Of a stretch of 64,000 bases of DNA, positions 25,054 to 34,964 are shown piece after piece. The notes under the pieces were generated by a model that was not told the DNA's origin, made no database searches, and saw only the letters and a list, made by a program, of their open reading frames with translations. Numbering within the stretch: the stretch's first letter is position 1; each line of letters opens with the position of its first letter. Source of the DNA: an uncultured Roseobacter sp. (GTDB lineage Bacteria > Pseudomonadota > Alphaproteobacteria > Rhodobacterales > Rhodobacteraceae); assembly GCF_947493125.1 (NCBI RefSeq), contig NZ_CANLQB010000002.1:1-64000 (forward strand). Direction: 5' to 3'. The position numbers and the translations under genes were made by a program.

Positions 25054-26301
25054 ATGACCAACACCGTTCCATTCGCACAGCTCGAGATCCCCGAAACCAT
25101 CGCGGCAGGCCCCGGGCCGGGTAATACCGATGCGCGTGTTCTGGCGCGCTATGCCGGGGCAGGGTTGGCCGATCACATGCACCCGGATGTGCTGCGCGGC
25201 ATGGTTGAATGCAAGGAAATGCTGCGCGCGGTGATGGGCACGGAGAACACCTATACCTTCGGCGTGGCGGGCACCGGTTGGAGCGGGCTCGACATGATGT
25301 TCTCGGCGGTGATGCCGGGTGACAAGGTGGTGATGTTCGTGAACGGCACGTTTTCGGGCATCGACGGGCTGACCGTGCGCATGAAGGCGGCGACGGAGGA
25401 GGAACTGGCGGAAAACCCGCTCGATCCGCAGGCGGCCAGCGTCGTGATCATCGACGTGCCGCATGGGCAAAGCGTGACGGGCGAGATCGTTGAGGCGGCC
25501 CTGGCCGAGCACAAGCCCAAGTGGGCGGCGATGGCGCATTGGGAGACCGGGTCGGGCCGGGTGAACGACATCGAAGGGTTTAGCGCGGCCTGTGAAAAGC
25601 ACGACGCAATGGGGCTGGTGGATGCGGTCTCGAGCCTCGGGGTTGGCGATTTCCGCATTGACGACTACCCGGGCATTCACGGCTGGGCGTCGTGTCCGCA
25701 GAAGGGCATTTGCTGCCTGCCACTGACATACGCGCCCGTATCTTTCACCGATACCTATATCGAGACGTTGCAGGCCACTGGCACGCGCACCTTCTGCCAC
25801 CATCCGATCCTCGAGGCGCGCCACTGGGGCGTGATCGACGGCAAGGATGTGGAAAAGGGCACCTATCACCGGACCCATTCGGCCTATGCGGTGTCCGCAT
25901 TCCATGAGGCGCTGCGCATCTGCCTGCAGCAGACGATTGCGCAGCGGGCGTCCGATTACACATTCCACGAAGCGGCGCTGCGCGAGGCGGTCGAGGCGAT
26001 GGGCTGCGAGGTGACCTCGAACATGCCGTCGCTGGTGGTGCTGAACCTGCCGGAGGCTCTGGCGGGGCGCGAGATGGAGCTGGTGCAGCATTGCCGGGCG
26101 CAGAATTTCGGCATCTGGCCGACGCTGTCCGAGCCCGTGCAGGTGCGCATCGGGATCCTTAACCTGCTGAGCGAAGCGGCGATTTCGGACATTGTCCAGC
26201 GGTTTGGAGCCGCGCTGCGTGATCTCGGGGGTGAGGTCAATCAGGATCACATCGATACGGTCCTGCAGCGCCACTACGGGAGAGCGCTCGCGGCCGAATA
26301 A
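25054..26301 (+). CDS. sgaA: Serine-glyoxylate aminotransferase
   Basis: A 415-residue class V aminotransferase (PLP, cytosolic). N-terminal AGPGPGNTDARVLARYAGAG block, central HWETGSGRVNDIEGF and VDAVSSLGV segments with the PLP-binding Asp, and the Schiff-base Lys in CPQKGICCLP (about residue 216). It transfers the amino group of serine to glyoxylate, giving hydroxypyruvate and glycine. It is first gene of the serine-cycle operon, with AAGGAGGAAAG before ATG 25054. It is about 15-20 residues longer than the classical enzymes I know and differs around the active Lys (PQKG rather than SQKG), so a closely related transaminase is possible. Confidence 0.87.
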   Translation: MTNTVPFAQLEIPETIAAGPGPGNTDARVLARYAGAGLADHMHPDVLRGMVECKEMLRAVMGTENTYTFGVAGTGWSGLDMMFSAVMPGDKVVMFVNGTFSGIDGLTVRMKAATEEELAENPLDPQAASVVIIDVPHGQSVTGEIVEAALAEHKPKWAAMAHWETGSGRVNDIEGFSAACEKHDAMGLVDAVSSLGVGDFRIDDYPGIHGWASCPQKGICCLPLTYAPVSFTDTYIETLQATGTRTFCHHPILEARHWGVIDGKDVEKGTYHRTHSAYAVSAFHEALRICLQQTIAQRASDYTFHEAALREAVEAMGCEVTSNMPSLVVLNLPEALAGREMELVQHCRAQNFGIWPTLSEPVQVRIGILNLLSEAAISDIVQRFGAALRDLGGEVNQDHIDTVLQRHYGRALAAE

Positions 26302-26328
26302 GTCACGTCATCATGGGAGGAGAGCGTC

Positions 26329-27528
26329 ATGGATATTCACGAATATCAGGCGAAAGAGGTGTTGGCGAGTTTTGGTGTGGTGAGCCCGGACGGGGCGCTG
26401 GCCTATAGTCCGGAGCAGGCGGCTTACCGATCGCGCGAGCTGGGTGGCGAGCGCTGGGTGGTCAAGGCGCAGGTGCACGCGGGCGGGCGCGGCAAGGCTG
26501 GCGGTGTACATATCTGCGACAGCGACACGGCGATTTATGACGCCTGCGAGACGCTTTTTGGCGCGAAGCTGGTGACGCATCAGACCGGGCCCGAGGGCAT
26601 GGGCGTCTACCGTGTCTATGTGGAAAAGGCGGTGCCGATTGCGCGCGAAATCTACCTGGGCTTCGTGCTGGATCGCACCTCGCAGCGGGTGATGATCGTG
26701 GCCTCGTCTGAAGGCGGCATGGAGATCGAGGATATCTCGGCTGAGAAGCCCGAGAGCATCGTGCGCGCCACGGTCGAACCTGCCGTGGGGCTGCGCGAAT
26801 TTCAGTGCCGCCAGATCGCCTTCAAGCTCGGCGTTGAGGCGGGGCTGGTGCAGCAGATGGTGCGCACGCTGCAGGGCTGCTACCGCGCCTTCACTGAACT
26901 GGATGCGACCATGGTCGAGATCAACCCGCTGGTGATCACCGAAGACCACCAGGTCATCGCGCTTGATGCCAAGATGACCTTTGATGACAACGCGCTCTTT
27001 CGTCACCCGCAGATCGCCGAGCTGCGCGACAAGAGCCAGGAGGACCCGCGCGAGAGCCGGGCTGCGGATCGCGGGCTGAATTACGTCGGATTGGACGGGA
27101 ACATCGGCTGCATCGTGAACGGCGCGGGGCTGGCGATGGCGACCATGGACACGATCAAGCTGGCGGGCGGCGAGCCCGCGAATTTCCTCGACATCGGGGG
27201 TGGGGCGACGCCTGACCGGGTGGCCAAGGCGTTTCGCCTCGTGCTGTCGGACAAGAAGGTGCAGGCGATCCTCGTGAATATCTTTGCCGGCATCAACCGC
27301 TGTGATTGGGTCGCCGAGGGCGTCGTGCAGGTGCTGCGCGAGATCGAGGTGGATGTGCCGGTGGTGGTACGGCTGGCGGGCACCAATGTGGAGCAGGGGC
27401 AGAAGATCCTCGCGGGCTCCGGCCTGCCGATCATCCGGGCGACGACGCTGAACCAGGCGGCAGAGCGGGCGGTGCAGGCTTGGAAGAACGATCAGGCGCA
27501 GGGCGTGAAGATGAGGGCGGCATCATGA
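26329..27528 (+). CDS. mtkA: Malate thiokinase, beta (large) subunit
   Basis: A 399-residue ATP-grasp protein of the succinyl-CoA synthetase beta family. N-terminus [17 protein letters not shown], nucleotide-binding [15 protein letters not shown] (about 45-59), VEINPLVIT near 200, and the C-terminal [18 protein letters not shown] and [13 protein letters not shown] blocks. The serine-cycle neighbourhood decides malate-CoA ligase over succinyl-CoA synthetase: it forms malyl-CoA from malate, CoA and ATP for the MclA reaction. Four-base overlap with mtkB. Confidence 0.92.
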   Translation: MDIHEYQAKEVLASFGVVSPDGALAYSPEQAAYRSRELGGERWVVKAQVHAGGRGKAGGVHICDSDTAIYDACETLFGAKLVTHQTGPEGMGVYRVYVEKAVPIAREIYLGFVLDRTSQRVMIVASSEGGMEIEDISAEKPESIVRATVEPAVGLREFQCRQIAFKLGVEAGLVQQMVRTLQGCYRAFTELDATMVEINPLVITEDHQVIALDAKMTFDDNALFRHPQIAELRDKSQEDPRESRAADRGLNYVGLDGNIGCIVNGAGLAMATMDTIKLAGGEPANFLDIGGGATPDRVAKAFRLVLSDKKVQAILVNIFAGINRCDWVAEGVVQVLREIEVDVPVVVRLAGTNVEQGQKILAGSGLPIIRATTLNQAAERAVQAWKNDQAQGVKMRAAS

Positions 27529-28412
27529 GCATTTTGTTGGATGGCACCACCCGCGTGATCGTGCAGGGCATCACCGGCAAGATGGCGCGGTTTCACACCA
27601 AGGATATGATGTCCTACGGCACCAATGTCGTGGGCGGCGTGGTGCCGGGCAAGGGCGGTGAGACCGTCGAGGGGCTGCCGGTCTTCGACACGGTGGAGGA
27701 GGCCGTGGCGGCGACGGGGGCCGAGGCCTCGCTGGTCTTCGTGCCGCCACCCTTTGCCGCGGACGGCATCATGGAGGCGGCGGATGCGGGTATCCGGTAT
27801 TGCGTCTGCATCACCGACGGCATTCCGGCGCAGGACATGATTCGGGTGAAGCGGTATATGTACCGCTATCCCAAGGAGCGGCGCATGGTGCTGACGGGGC
27901 CGAATTGCGCGGGCACCATCAGCCCGGGAAAGGCACTGCTGGGCATCATGCCGGGGCATATTTACCTCAAAGGGCACGTCGGGATTGTGGGCCGGTCGGG
28001 CACGCTGGGCTACGAGGCGGCGAGCCAGCTCAAGGAGCGCGGCATCGGGGTGTCGACCTCGGTGGGCATCGGCGGTGATCCGATCAACGGCTCGTCCTTC
28101 AAGGATATCCTGGAGCGGTTCGAGAACGACCCGGAGACCCATGTGATCGCGCTGATCGGCGAGATCGGTGGGCCGCAGGAGGCGGAGGCGGCGGAATACA
28201 TCCGCGATCACGTGACCAAGCCCGTGGTGGCCTATGTGGCGGGGCTGACCGCGCCCAAGGGCCGCACCATGGGGCACGCGGGGGCGATCATCTCGGCCTT
28301 CGGCGAGAGCGCGTCCGAGAAAGTCGAGATCCTGTCGGCGGCAGGTGTGACGGTGGCGGAGAATCCGGCGGTGATCGGCGAAACAATTGCAAATGTGATG
28401 GAGGCCGCGTGA
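27525..28412 (+). CDS. mtkB: Malate thiokinase, alpha (small) subunit
   Basis: A 295-residue protein of the succinyl-CoA synthetase alpha family, start ATG 27525 overlapping mtkA by four bases. CoA-binding N-terminus ([20 protein letters not shown]), [11 protein letters not shown] segment, and the phosphohistidine in MGHAGAIIS at about residue 250. Acts with MtkA. The stop overlaps the next gene (TGATG). Confidence 0.93.
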   Translation: MSILLDGTTRVIVQGITGKMARFHTKDMMSYGTNVVGGVVPGKGGETVEGLPVFDTVEEAVAATGAEASLVFVPPPFAADGIMEAADAGIRYCVCITDGIPAQDMIRVKRYMYRYPKERRMVLTGPNCAGTISPGKALLGIMPGHIYLKGHVGIVGRSGTLGYEAASQLKERGIGVSTSVGIGGDPINGSSFKDILERFENDPETHVIALIGEIGGPQEAEAAEYIRDHVTKPVVAYVAGLTAPKGRTMGHAGAIISAFGESASEKVEILSAAGVTVAENPAVIGETIANVMEAA

Positions 28413-29386
28413 TGGTCAAACCCAGCGTTCTCGTGACCCGGCGGTGGCCGGCGGCGGTCGAGCAGAAGCTCGCCAGCGACTTCAATGTTGAGCTGAACCG
28501 CAGCGACCGCCCGCTCACGCCGTCGGAGCTGCGGGAGGCCTTCCTGAAATATGACGCGGTACTGCCCACGGTGACAGATCAGATCGGGCCGGATGCGCTC
28601 GACGTGCCGAAGGCGCAGACCAAGATCCTGGCGAACTACGGCGTGGGCTACAGCCACATCGATCTGGAGAACGCCAAGCGGCACGGTATGGCGATCACGA
28701 ACACGCCTGATGTGCTGTCGGACTGCACCGCAGATCTGGCGATGACGCTGATGCTGATGGTGGCGCGCCGGGCCGGGGAGGGGGAGCGGCAGCTGCGCGC
28801 CGGAGACTGGGACGGCTGGTGCCCCACGCATCTGGTCGGCACGAAGGTCTCGGGCAAGACGCTGGGCATCATCGGCTTTGGCCGCATCGGGCAGGAGGTG
28901 GCGCGGCGCGCGCATTTCGGGTTCGGCATGAAGATCGTGGTCTTCAACCGCTCGCCCGTCGCTTCTGACGTGCTGGCGCGCTTTGACGCAGTGCAGATGG
29001 ACAGTGTCGATGACCTGCTGCCGCTGTGCGATTTCGTTTCGCTGCATTGCCCCGGCGGGCCCGAGACCCGCAAGCTGATCAACAGCCGCAGGCTCGATCT
29101 GATGAAGCCAGATGCGTTCCTGATCAACACATCGCGCGGCGAGGTGGTGGATGAGTTTGCCCTCGCGCAATCGCTGATGTTCGAGACCATCGGCGGGGCG
29201 GCGCTGGATGTCTTCGAGCGCGAACCCGCGATCCACCCGATGCTGGAGCAATGCACCCGCAACCTGGTGATGCTGCCGCATCTGGGCAGTGCCACGCGCG
29301 AGGCGCGGCAGGCCATGGGCTTTCGCGTGCTCGACAACCTGCATGACTTTTTCGACGGAAAACCCCCGCGCGACCGCGTGGCGTAA
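28412..29386 (+). CDS. hprA: Hydroxypyruvate reductase (glycerate dehydrogenase)
   Basis: A 324-residue D-2-hydroxyacid dehydrogenase. The start is ATG 28412 in a TGATG junction with mtkB; a GTG one codon earlier is equally in frame. NAD-binding GFGRIGQE at about 153, catalytic Arg in NTSRGEVVDE, Glu in FEREPA and His in LPHLGSAT. It reduces hydroxypyruvate to glycerate in the serine cycle, directly using the product of SgaA, whose gene lies three genes upstream. Twelve bases before glyA. Confidence 0.93.
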   Translation: MVKPSVLVTRRWPAAVEQKLASDFNVELNRSDRPLTPSELREAFLKYDAVLPTVTDQIGPDALDVPKAQTKILANYGVGYSHIDLENAKRHGMAITNTPDVLSDCTADLAMTLMLMVARRAGEGERQLRAGDWDGWCPTHLVGTKVSGKTLGIIGFGRIGQEVARRAHFGFGMKIVVFNRSPVASDVLARFDAVQMDSVDDLLPLCDFVSLHCPGGPETRKLINSRRLDLMKPDAFLINTSRGEVVDEFALAQSLMFETIGGAALDVFEREPAIHPMLEQCTRNLVMLPHLGSATREARQAMGFRVLDNLHDFFDGKPPRDRVA

Positions 29387-29398
29387 GAGGAGATAAGA

Positions 29399-30685
29399 AT
29401 GAACGTAGCGCATCGCGACACCGGCTTTTTTACAACCGATCTGGCCGAGCGGGACGCCGAGCTTTTCGGCGCGATCTCGAAAGAACTGGGCCGTCAACGG
29501 GACGAGATCGAGCTCATTGCCTCCGAGAACATCGTCTCTAAGGCGGTGTTGCAGGCACAGGGCTCGGTGCTCACCAACAAATACGCCGAAGGCTACCCGG
29601 GGCGGCGCTACTACGGCGGTTGCCAATATGTGGATGTGGCTGAAAACCTCGCCATTGAGCGGGCCTGCAAGCTCTTTGGCTGCGCGTTTGCCAACGTGCA
29701 GCCCAACTCGGGCAGCCAGGCCAACCAGGGGGTGTTTCAGGCGCTGCTGACGCCGGGCGACACCATCCTGGGCATGAGCCTCGACGCGGGCGGGCACCTG
29801 ACCCACGGCGCGCGGCCCAACCAGTCGGGCAAGTGGTTCAACGCGGTGCATTACGGCGTGAAAGCGGACACGCTGGACGTGCACTACGACCAGATTGAGG
29901 CGCTGGCGCTGGAGCACAAGCCGAAAATGATCATCGCCGGAGGCTCGGCCATTCCCCGGCAGCTTGATTTCGCCCGCTTCCGCGAGATTGCAGATAAGGT
30001 CGGGGCCTATCTGCTGGCCGATGTGGCGCATTTTGCGGGGCTCATTGCGGCGGGTGTCTACCCGTCCCCCTTCCCGCATGTGGACGTTGCCACGACCACC
30101 ACGCACAAGACCCTGCGCGGGCCCCGCGGCGGGCTGATCCTGACCAATGACGAAGGGATGGCGAAGAAGTTCAACTCGGCGATTTTCCCCGGCATTCAGG
30201 GCGGGCCGCTGATGCACGTGATCGCAGCCAAGGCCGTGGCCTTTGGGGAGGCGCTCATGCCGTCGTTCAAGGATTACCAGAGCCAGGTCATCAAGAACGC
30301 GCAGGCCCTGGCCGCGCGGCTGCAAAAGGGCGGGCTCGAGGTGGTCACCGGAGGCACCGATACGCACCTGATGCTGGTGGACCTGCGGCCCAAGGGCGTG
30401 AAAGGCAACGCGGCAGAAACCGCCCTGGGCCGCGCGCATATCACCTGCAACAAGAACGGCATCCCCTTCGACACCGAGAAACCGACGATCACCTCGGGGC
30501 TGCGCCTTGGCTCGCCGGCGGGAACGACGCGCGGGTTCACCGAGGTGGAGTTCGACCAGATCGGCGGCTGGATCGTCGATGTGGTGGACGGGCTGCAGGC
30601 CAATGGCGAGGACGGCAACGCCGAGGTCGAAGCGCGGGTGAAGGCAGACGTCCTGACCCTCTGTGCGGAGTTCCCGATCTACTGA
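29399..30685 (+). CDS. glyA: Serine hydroxymethyltransferase
   Basis: A 428-residue PLP enzyme of normal length, starting at ATG 29399 with AGAGGAGA upstream. Motifs: [40 protein letters not shown] and the PLP-Lys block [14 protein letters not shown] (about 231-244). It joins 5,10-methylene-tetrahydrofolate to glycine to make serine, the entry step of the serine cycle. As the last gene of this operon it may be a dedicated paralogue; a second housekeeping glyA would be expected elsewhere. Confidence 0.95.
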   Translation: MNVAHRDTGFFTTDLAERDAELFGAISKELGRQRDEIELIASENIVSKAVLQAQGSVLTNKYAEGYPGRRYYGGCQYVDVAENLAIERACKLFGCAFANVQPNSGSQANQGVFQALLTPGDTILGMSLDAGGHLTHGARPNQSGKWFNAVHYGVKADTLDVHYDQIEALALEHKPKMIIAGGSAIPRQLDFARFREIADKVGAYLLADVAHFAGLIAAGVYPSPFPHVDVATTTTHKTLRGPRGGLILTNDEGMAKKFNSAIFPGIQGGPLMHVIAAKAVAFGEALMPSFKDYQSQVIKNAQALAARLQKGGLEVVTGGTDTHLMLVDLRPKGVKGNAAETALGRAHITCNKNGIPFDTEKPTITSGLRLGSPAGTTRGFTEVEFDQIGGWIVDVVDGLQANGEDGNAEVEARVKADVLTLCAEFPIY

Positions 30686-30716
30686 TCGTCCCATGGGCGA
30701 CCGTCAAGAAGCCCTC

Positions 30717-30738
30717 AGCCCACATGTGGCTGTGGGCT
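30717..30738 (+). terminator. Hairpin after glyA
   Basis: A perfect 8-base-pair stem, AGCCCACA and TGTGGGCT, around a six-base loop, 31 bases after the glyA stop. No T-run follows, so it could be a weak terminator or a 3' end stabiliser for the serine-cycle transcript. Confidence 0.5.
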
Positions 30739-31185
30739 GTCTCTGCGTCGCGCCGATGAGATCATCGGTGCTGACTGACAGCTGCGCTCCGGTGAGTGCA
30801 GGCAGCATTCATCGCGAGGCTGGCGCGGCGCATCATCCGCCACATCACGACGGGTCTCCGACCTAGCCCCCGGCGGCCCCGGGTCGCGGCGATTCAGGCA
30901 AGCCAAATGCCCGCAGCTCCACGCCTCTCTCCAGAGGCTGACCCTTCATGCAGAAATTGGCAACGTCATCGGTCCCGGCGTGATGGCGTGGTCAAAATCT
31001 TTCCAAGGGGCGAACAACTCCGCCCGGTAACGCAGGACAACCGGCAAACGCCAATGCCTTGCAAAGAAACCAAATTCGGATATCGTCGAAGAAAAAACGG
31101 ATTGCCAGGCGCCAGACATCCGCGCCGTGTTACGAATTTATTAATGGGCAAATGACGCCCGACAACAACACGTGGAGGAGACAGA
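30739..31185. other. Spacer upstream of the sugar ABC operon
   Basis: About 450 bases without a convincing gene. The short open frames on both strands here have arginine- and serine-rich translations that look like GC-rich noise. The last 100 bases (about 31075-31185) are richer in A and T and end in GTGGAGGAGACAGA, which holds the ribosome site of the binding-protein gene; the ABC operon promoter is probably there. Confidence 0.5.
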
Positions 31186-32319
31186 ATGTTCAATCTCAAG
31201 AGGGCCATTGCCCCTTCGGCACTGGCGTTTGCCATGATGGCCGGTGCCGCCGTTGGTGCCCCGAATGAAGTATCGGGGCCCGGATTCGACCCAGAGTGTT
31301 TTGCACCTTGGACCGATGACATTGGCTACTTCCAGTGGGACAAGCGCGAAGGGCCGCACAAGATCGCCATCGTCAACGGCTTCGTCGGCAACACCTGGCG
31401 GATCCAGATGATCCAGACCGCAAAGGCCTATGCGGCACAGCCCGACATCGCCGCCCAGATTGAAGACTTCAAGGTCGTCTCCACCGGGACGGACGTGGCC
31501 GCGCAGCTGGGCGCCATCGAAGATTTCATCAATCAGGGATATGACGCCATCGTGACCATTGCCGTCTCGCCCGAAGGGTTTGACCGCGTGATCCGGCTTG
31601 CCGACCGCAACGATGTGGTGCTGGTGCCCTTCGACAACGTGCTCGACACCGACAAGGTGATGCAGGTCAACAAGGACCAGCTCGAGATGGGCCGCATGTA
31701 TGGCCGCTGGCTGCTGGAGCAGTTCGGCGACAAGACCGAAGGCAAGATCCTCGAGGTCCGTGGCCTGCCGGGCAACTCGGTGGACCGTGACCGCAACATC
31801 GGCTTCCACGAGGTCATGGAGGCCTCGGGCGGCAACTGGGACATCGTCGAAGTCGTCGGCAACTGGGACGACGGCACCGCGCAGAAGGTCACGGCGGACG
31901 CCATTGCCGTGCACAGCGAATTCGATGGTGTCGTCGTTCAGGGTGGCACCACCGGTGCGGTGCGCGCGATGCTGGACGCGGGTCACCCGATGGTGCCTCT
32001 GGCCGGCGAGGCAGAGAACGGCTTCCGCAAGATCCTGGCAGAGCAGGCCGACAACGGGTTGAAGGCCATTTCCATCGGTCAATCGCCGGGTATGGTCTCG
32101 GTTGCGATGAAGGCCGCACTGGCCGCGCTCGACGGTCAGGTGATGCCACAGCTCATCTCCATCCCGATCCCGGCAACACGCTATGACGAGTTGGAAGCGG
32201 GCAAGAACTATTGGCCTGACCTGACGGACAACTTCTTTACCGTGAACGAGTTCCCTGCCTGCGGTGTGAACATCACGGCGCGGGAGATTATGACCAACGA
32301 CGCGGAAAACCTCGAATAA
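31186..32319 (+). CDS. Sugar-type ABC transporter periplasmic binding protein
   Basis: A 377-residue protein with a signal peptide (about 1-24, cleavage near VGA-AP region) and a type-1 periplasmic-binding fold: IAIVNGFVGNTWRIQMIQ, two-lobe hinge and GGTTGAVRAMLDAGHP. Such proteins bind ribose, xylose, galactose or similar ligands. It is followed by a stem-loop, then ATPase and two permeases. The substrate is not readable; the SMP-30 and cupin genes downstream favour a sugar or sugar acid. Confidence 0.88.
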   Translation: MFNLKRAIAPSALAFAMMAGAAVGAPNEVSGPGFDPECFAPWTDDIGYFQWDKREGPHKIAIVNGFVGNTWRIQMIQTAKAYAAQPDIAAQIEDFKVVSTGTDVAAQLGAIEDFINQGYDAIVTIAVSPEGFDRVIRLADRNDVVLVPFDNVLDTDKVMQVNKDQLEMGRMYGRWLLEQFGDKTEGKILEVRGLPGNSVDRDRNIGFHEVMEASGGNWDIVEVVGNWDDGTAQKVTADAIAVHSEFDGVVVQGGTTGAVRAMLDAGHPMVPLAGEAENGFRKILAEQADNGLKAISIGQSPGMVSVAMKAALAALDGQVMPQLISIPIPATRYDELEAGKNYWPDLTDNFFTVNEFPACGVNITAREIMTNDAENLE

Positions 32320-32331
32320 CACTTCGCAAAA

Positions 32332-32358
32332 CGACGCCGGGCCACTGGTCCGGCGTCG
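32332..32358 (+). terminator. Intercistronic stem-loop after the binding-protein gene
   Basis: A perfect 9-base-pair stem (CGACGCCGG with CCGGCGTCG) around a nine-base loop, 12 bases after the binding-protein stop and 33 bases before the ATPase start. Structures in this position usually protect the binding-protein mRNA and lower expression of the downstream membrane genes. Confidence 0.65.
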
Positions 32359-32391
32359 CCGATTTATCCTTTTGAGTGTTTCGGGACTTCC

Positions 32392-33927
32392 ATGTCGACA
32401 TCCCCACGCGAGCCTGCGCAAGCGCACGTCCAGTTGACCGGCGTCACCAAACGCTACGGCGGGGTGACGGCGCTGGATAGCGTTGATTTCTCTTGCGAAC
32501 TCGGTTCTGTCCATGCGGTCCTTGGCGAGAACGGCGCGGGAAAATCCACGCTGATCAAGATCATGTCGGGTGTGGTGCAGCCTGACGAGGGCGAGCTCCG
32601 TCTGAACGGCACGCCCACGAGCTTCTCACACCCCGCGGCGGCGAACGCGCAGGGGATTGTTTGTATCTTTCAAGAACTCTCGCTGTTGCCGGATCTGTCG
32701 GTCGCGGACAATATTTCCATCGCCGACCCGCCACGCCGGTTTGGCCTGATCAACGGCAAAGCCCAACGCAGGCGGGCTGAAGAGCTACTGGCGCGCATCG
32801 GTTGTGAAGACGTCAACCCGATGTCCCGGGTGCGCGATCTGCCCCTGTCGCGCCGCCAGATGGTCGAAATCGCAAAGGCCCTGGCGAAGGACCCGAGCGT
32901 TCTGATCCTGGATGAAGCCACCTCCGCCCTGACCGCTGCCGATGTGGACACCGTCTTTGAAATTCTGCGGCGGCTGCGGGAAGACGGGATTTCGATCCTG
33001 ACGATTTCCCACCGGATGCACGAGATCGAAGCCATTGCCGACAAATGCTCCGTCTTTCGCAACGGGCGGCACATCGAGACCTTCCAGCAGGGCGCGCGCT
33101 CCGAGGGCGAGATCGTGCAGATGATGATCGGTCGGGAAATCACCGCGCATTTCCCGCCCAAGCCCCCACCGCCCGATGCGGCCAAGCCGATGCTGCAGCT
33201 TCAAAACTACTCCTGGGAGGACAAGCTGACATCCATCGACCTGACCGTGGGCGCCGGTGAAATCGTGGGCCTTGGCGGGCTCGACGGACAAGGGCAGAAA
33301 GAACTCTTGCTGGGCCTTTTCGGCGTGCTCAAGGGCACCAGCGGAACGGTCACGGTGCAGGGCAAAGACGTCACCATTCAGTCCCCGCAAGACGCCAAGA
33401 AGGCGGGCGTCGACCTCGCCCTCATTCCCGAAGACCGCAAGACCGAAGGGCTGATGCTGCCGATGTCGATTGCCGACAACCTGACCATCGCGTCGCTGAA
33501 ACGGCTGTCGCGCGGTCTGTTTGTCGATACCGAAGCACTGTCGGCGGCGGTCGAGGATGGCATCCAGCGTATGCAGATCAAGGTCGGCTCAAGCGCCGAT
33601 CCCGTCTCGACGCTCTCGGGCGGCAACCAGCAGAAGGTGGTCATCGCGAAATGGCTGATGACAGACCCAAAGATCATCCTGCTGAACGACCCCACGCGCG
33701 GCATCGACGTGGGCACCAAGCAGGAGATCTACCGCCTGCTGCGCAGCCTCGCGGAAACCGGCGCGTCGGTGATCTACTATTCAACGGATTACGAAGAGCT
33801 GATCGGCTGCTGCGACCGTGTTGCCGTGATGTACGACGGCGAAATCGTGCGCGAACTGCAAGGCGATGAGATCAACGAGCGCAACATCATCGCATCCGCG
33901 CTCAAAATGGATGAGGCTGCCGAATGA
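32392..33927 (+). CDS. Sugar ABC transporter double ATPase
   Basis: A 511-residue protein with two ABC domains, as in RbsA/MglA/XylG. Domain 1 has Walker A GENGAGKST (about 44), signature LSRRQMVEIAKAL and Walker B VLILDEATSAL. Domain 2 has the degenerate Walker A GLDGQGQKE typical of the C-terminal half, signature LSGGNQQKVVIAKWL and Walker B IILLNDPTRGID. Powers uptake with the two permeases; four-base overlap with the first permease. Confidence 0.94.
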   Translation: MSTSPREPAQAHVQLTGVTKRYGGVTALDSVDFSCELGSVHAVLGENGAGKSTLIKIMSGVVQPDEGELRLNGTPTSFSHPAAANAQGIVCIFQELSLLPDLSVADNISIADPPRRFGLINGKAQRRRAEELLARIGCEDVNPMSRVRDLPLSRRQMVEIAKALAKDPSVLILDEATSALTAADVDTVFEILRRLREDGISILTISHRMHEIEAIADKCSVFRNGRHIETFQQGARSEGEIVQMMIGREITAHFPPKPPPPDAAKPMLQLQNYSWEDKLTSIDLTVGAGEIVGLGGLDGQGQKELLLGLFGVLKGTSGTVTVQGKDVTIQSPQDAKKAGVDLALIPEDRKTEGLMLPMSIADNLTIASLKRLSRGLFVDTEALSAAVEDGIQRMQIKVGSSADPVSTLSGGNQQKVVIAKWLMTDPKIILLNDPTRGIDVGTKQEIYRLLRSLAETGASVIYYSTDYEELIGCCDRVAVMYDGEIVRELQGDEINERNIIASALKMDEAAE

Positions 33928-34964
33928 ATGACCTTCGCATACGGCTGTCCCAGAATGCAGCGTTGCTGACCGCGGTCGTGATCTTCATCCTGTTCTATGT
34001 GTTCTACAACATGAACCACCCGCGCGGCTTTTCGGTCGCCGTGCTGATCCAGAACTCCAACGAGGTCTTCACCCTCGCCATGGTGGCCATGGCGCAGACG
34101 GTGCCGGTGCTGATGGGGGGCCTCGATCTGTCGGTGGGGGCGATCATGACGCTGGTCAATACCATCGCCAGCCATCTGCTGAACGGCAGCCCGGCGCAGA
34201 TGGCCTTCGGAATGGCCGTTAGCCTGGCGGCGGGGGCGGCCTGTGGGTTCGTGAACGGCTGCGTTGTCGTCTATGGCCGGATCCAGCCAATCATCGCCAC
34301 ACTGGCCACGGGGGCGATTTTCCTCGGCCTTGCCCTCTTCCTGCGCCCCTCGCCGGGCGGCAATGTGGATGATGATCTGTCCTGGGCGGCGACCAATGAT
34401 CTTTACGAGATCGCAGCCACCTACGGCTACGCGCAGGGCGGTGATGCCGCATGGTTCCAACCCATTGCGTGGATCCCGGTGCCCTTGGTGCTGCTGTTGC
34501 TGGTGGTGGTGCTCGTCTGGGTGCCTTTTTCCCGGTCGGTGACCGGACGCACCGTCTATGCCGTAGGCTCAGGCGAAGGCGCGGCCTATATGTCCGGCCT
34601 GCCGATTGACCGCGCCAAAATCGCGGCCTTCACGCTGGGGGGCTTTTTTGCCGGGATCGGTGGGCTCTACCTGACGCTGCAAACCTCCTCCGGCAACGCC
34701 GATATCCCCCAGGCCGGGGCCTATACGCTCAACTCCATCGCGGCGGTGGTGATTGGCGGCACCTCGCTTCTTGGTGGCGTGGGCACCGCCATCGGGTCGA
34801 TCTTCGGCGCCCTGATCCTGCGCACCATCTCATTCAACTTCCGGATTTTCGAAATTGATCCGCTGATGCAACCGCTCTTTGAGGGCGTCGTTCTGCTCGC
34901 CGCCGTCAGCCTGGGCGCGTTCCGGGTCCTGCGGGTCAAGAACACCCTGGAGCTCTTCCGATGA
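33924..34964 (+). CDS. Sugar ABC transporter permease 1
   Basis: A 346-residue integral membrane protein of the RbsC/BPD_transp_2 family. About eight to nine hydrophobic helices; signature blocks VLMGGLDLSVGAIMTLVNT and TLNSIAAVVIGGTSLLGGVGT. Overlaps both neighbours by four bases. Having two different permeases suggests a heterodimeric channel. Confidence 0.92.
   Translation: MNDLRIRLSQNAALLTAVVIFILFYVFYNMNHPRGFSVAVLIQNSNEVFTLAMVAMAQTVPVLMGGLDLSVGAIMTLVNTIASHLLNGSPAQMAFGMAVSLAAGAACGFVNGCVVVYGRIQPIIATLATGAIFLGLALFLRPSPGGNVDDDLSWAATNDLYEIAATYGYAQGGDAAWFQPIAWIPVPLVLLLLVVVLVWVPFSRSVTGRTVYAVGSGEGAAYMSGLPIDRAKIAAFTLGGFFAGIGGLYLTLQTSSGNADIPQAGAYTLNSIAAVVIGGTSLLGGVGTAIGSIFGALILRTISFNFRIFEIDPLMQPLFEGVVLLAAVSLGAFRVLRVKNTLELFR

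Noticed and set aside
26329-28412. sucC/sucD (TCA-cycle succinyl-CoA synthetase)
   Set aside because: The family is the same, but the genes lie between sgaA and hprA/glyA and near mclA, which is the malate thiokinase arrangement.
28232-30694. An 820-codon minus-strand frame opposite hprA and glyA
   Set aside because: The plus strand encodes unmistakable hprA and glyA; the antisense translation is histidine- and arginine-rich noise.
30715-30906. A 63-codon minus-strand frame in the spacer after glyA
   Set aside because: Arginine/serine/proline-rich translation, no ribosome site, and it covers the glyA hairpin.
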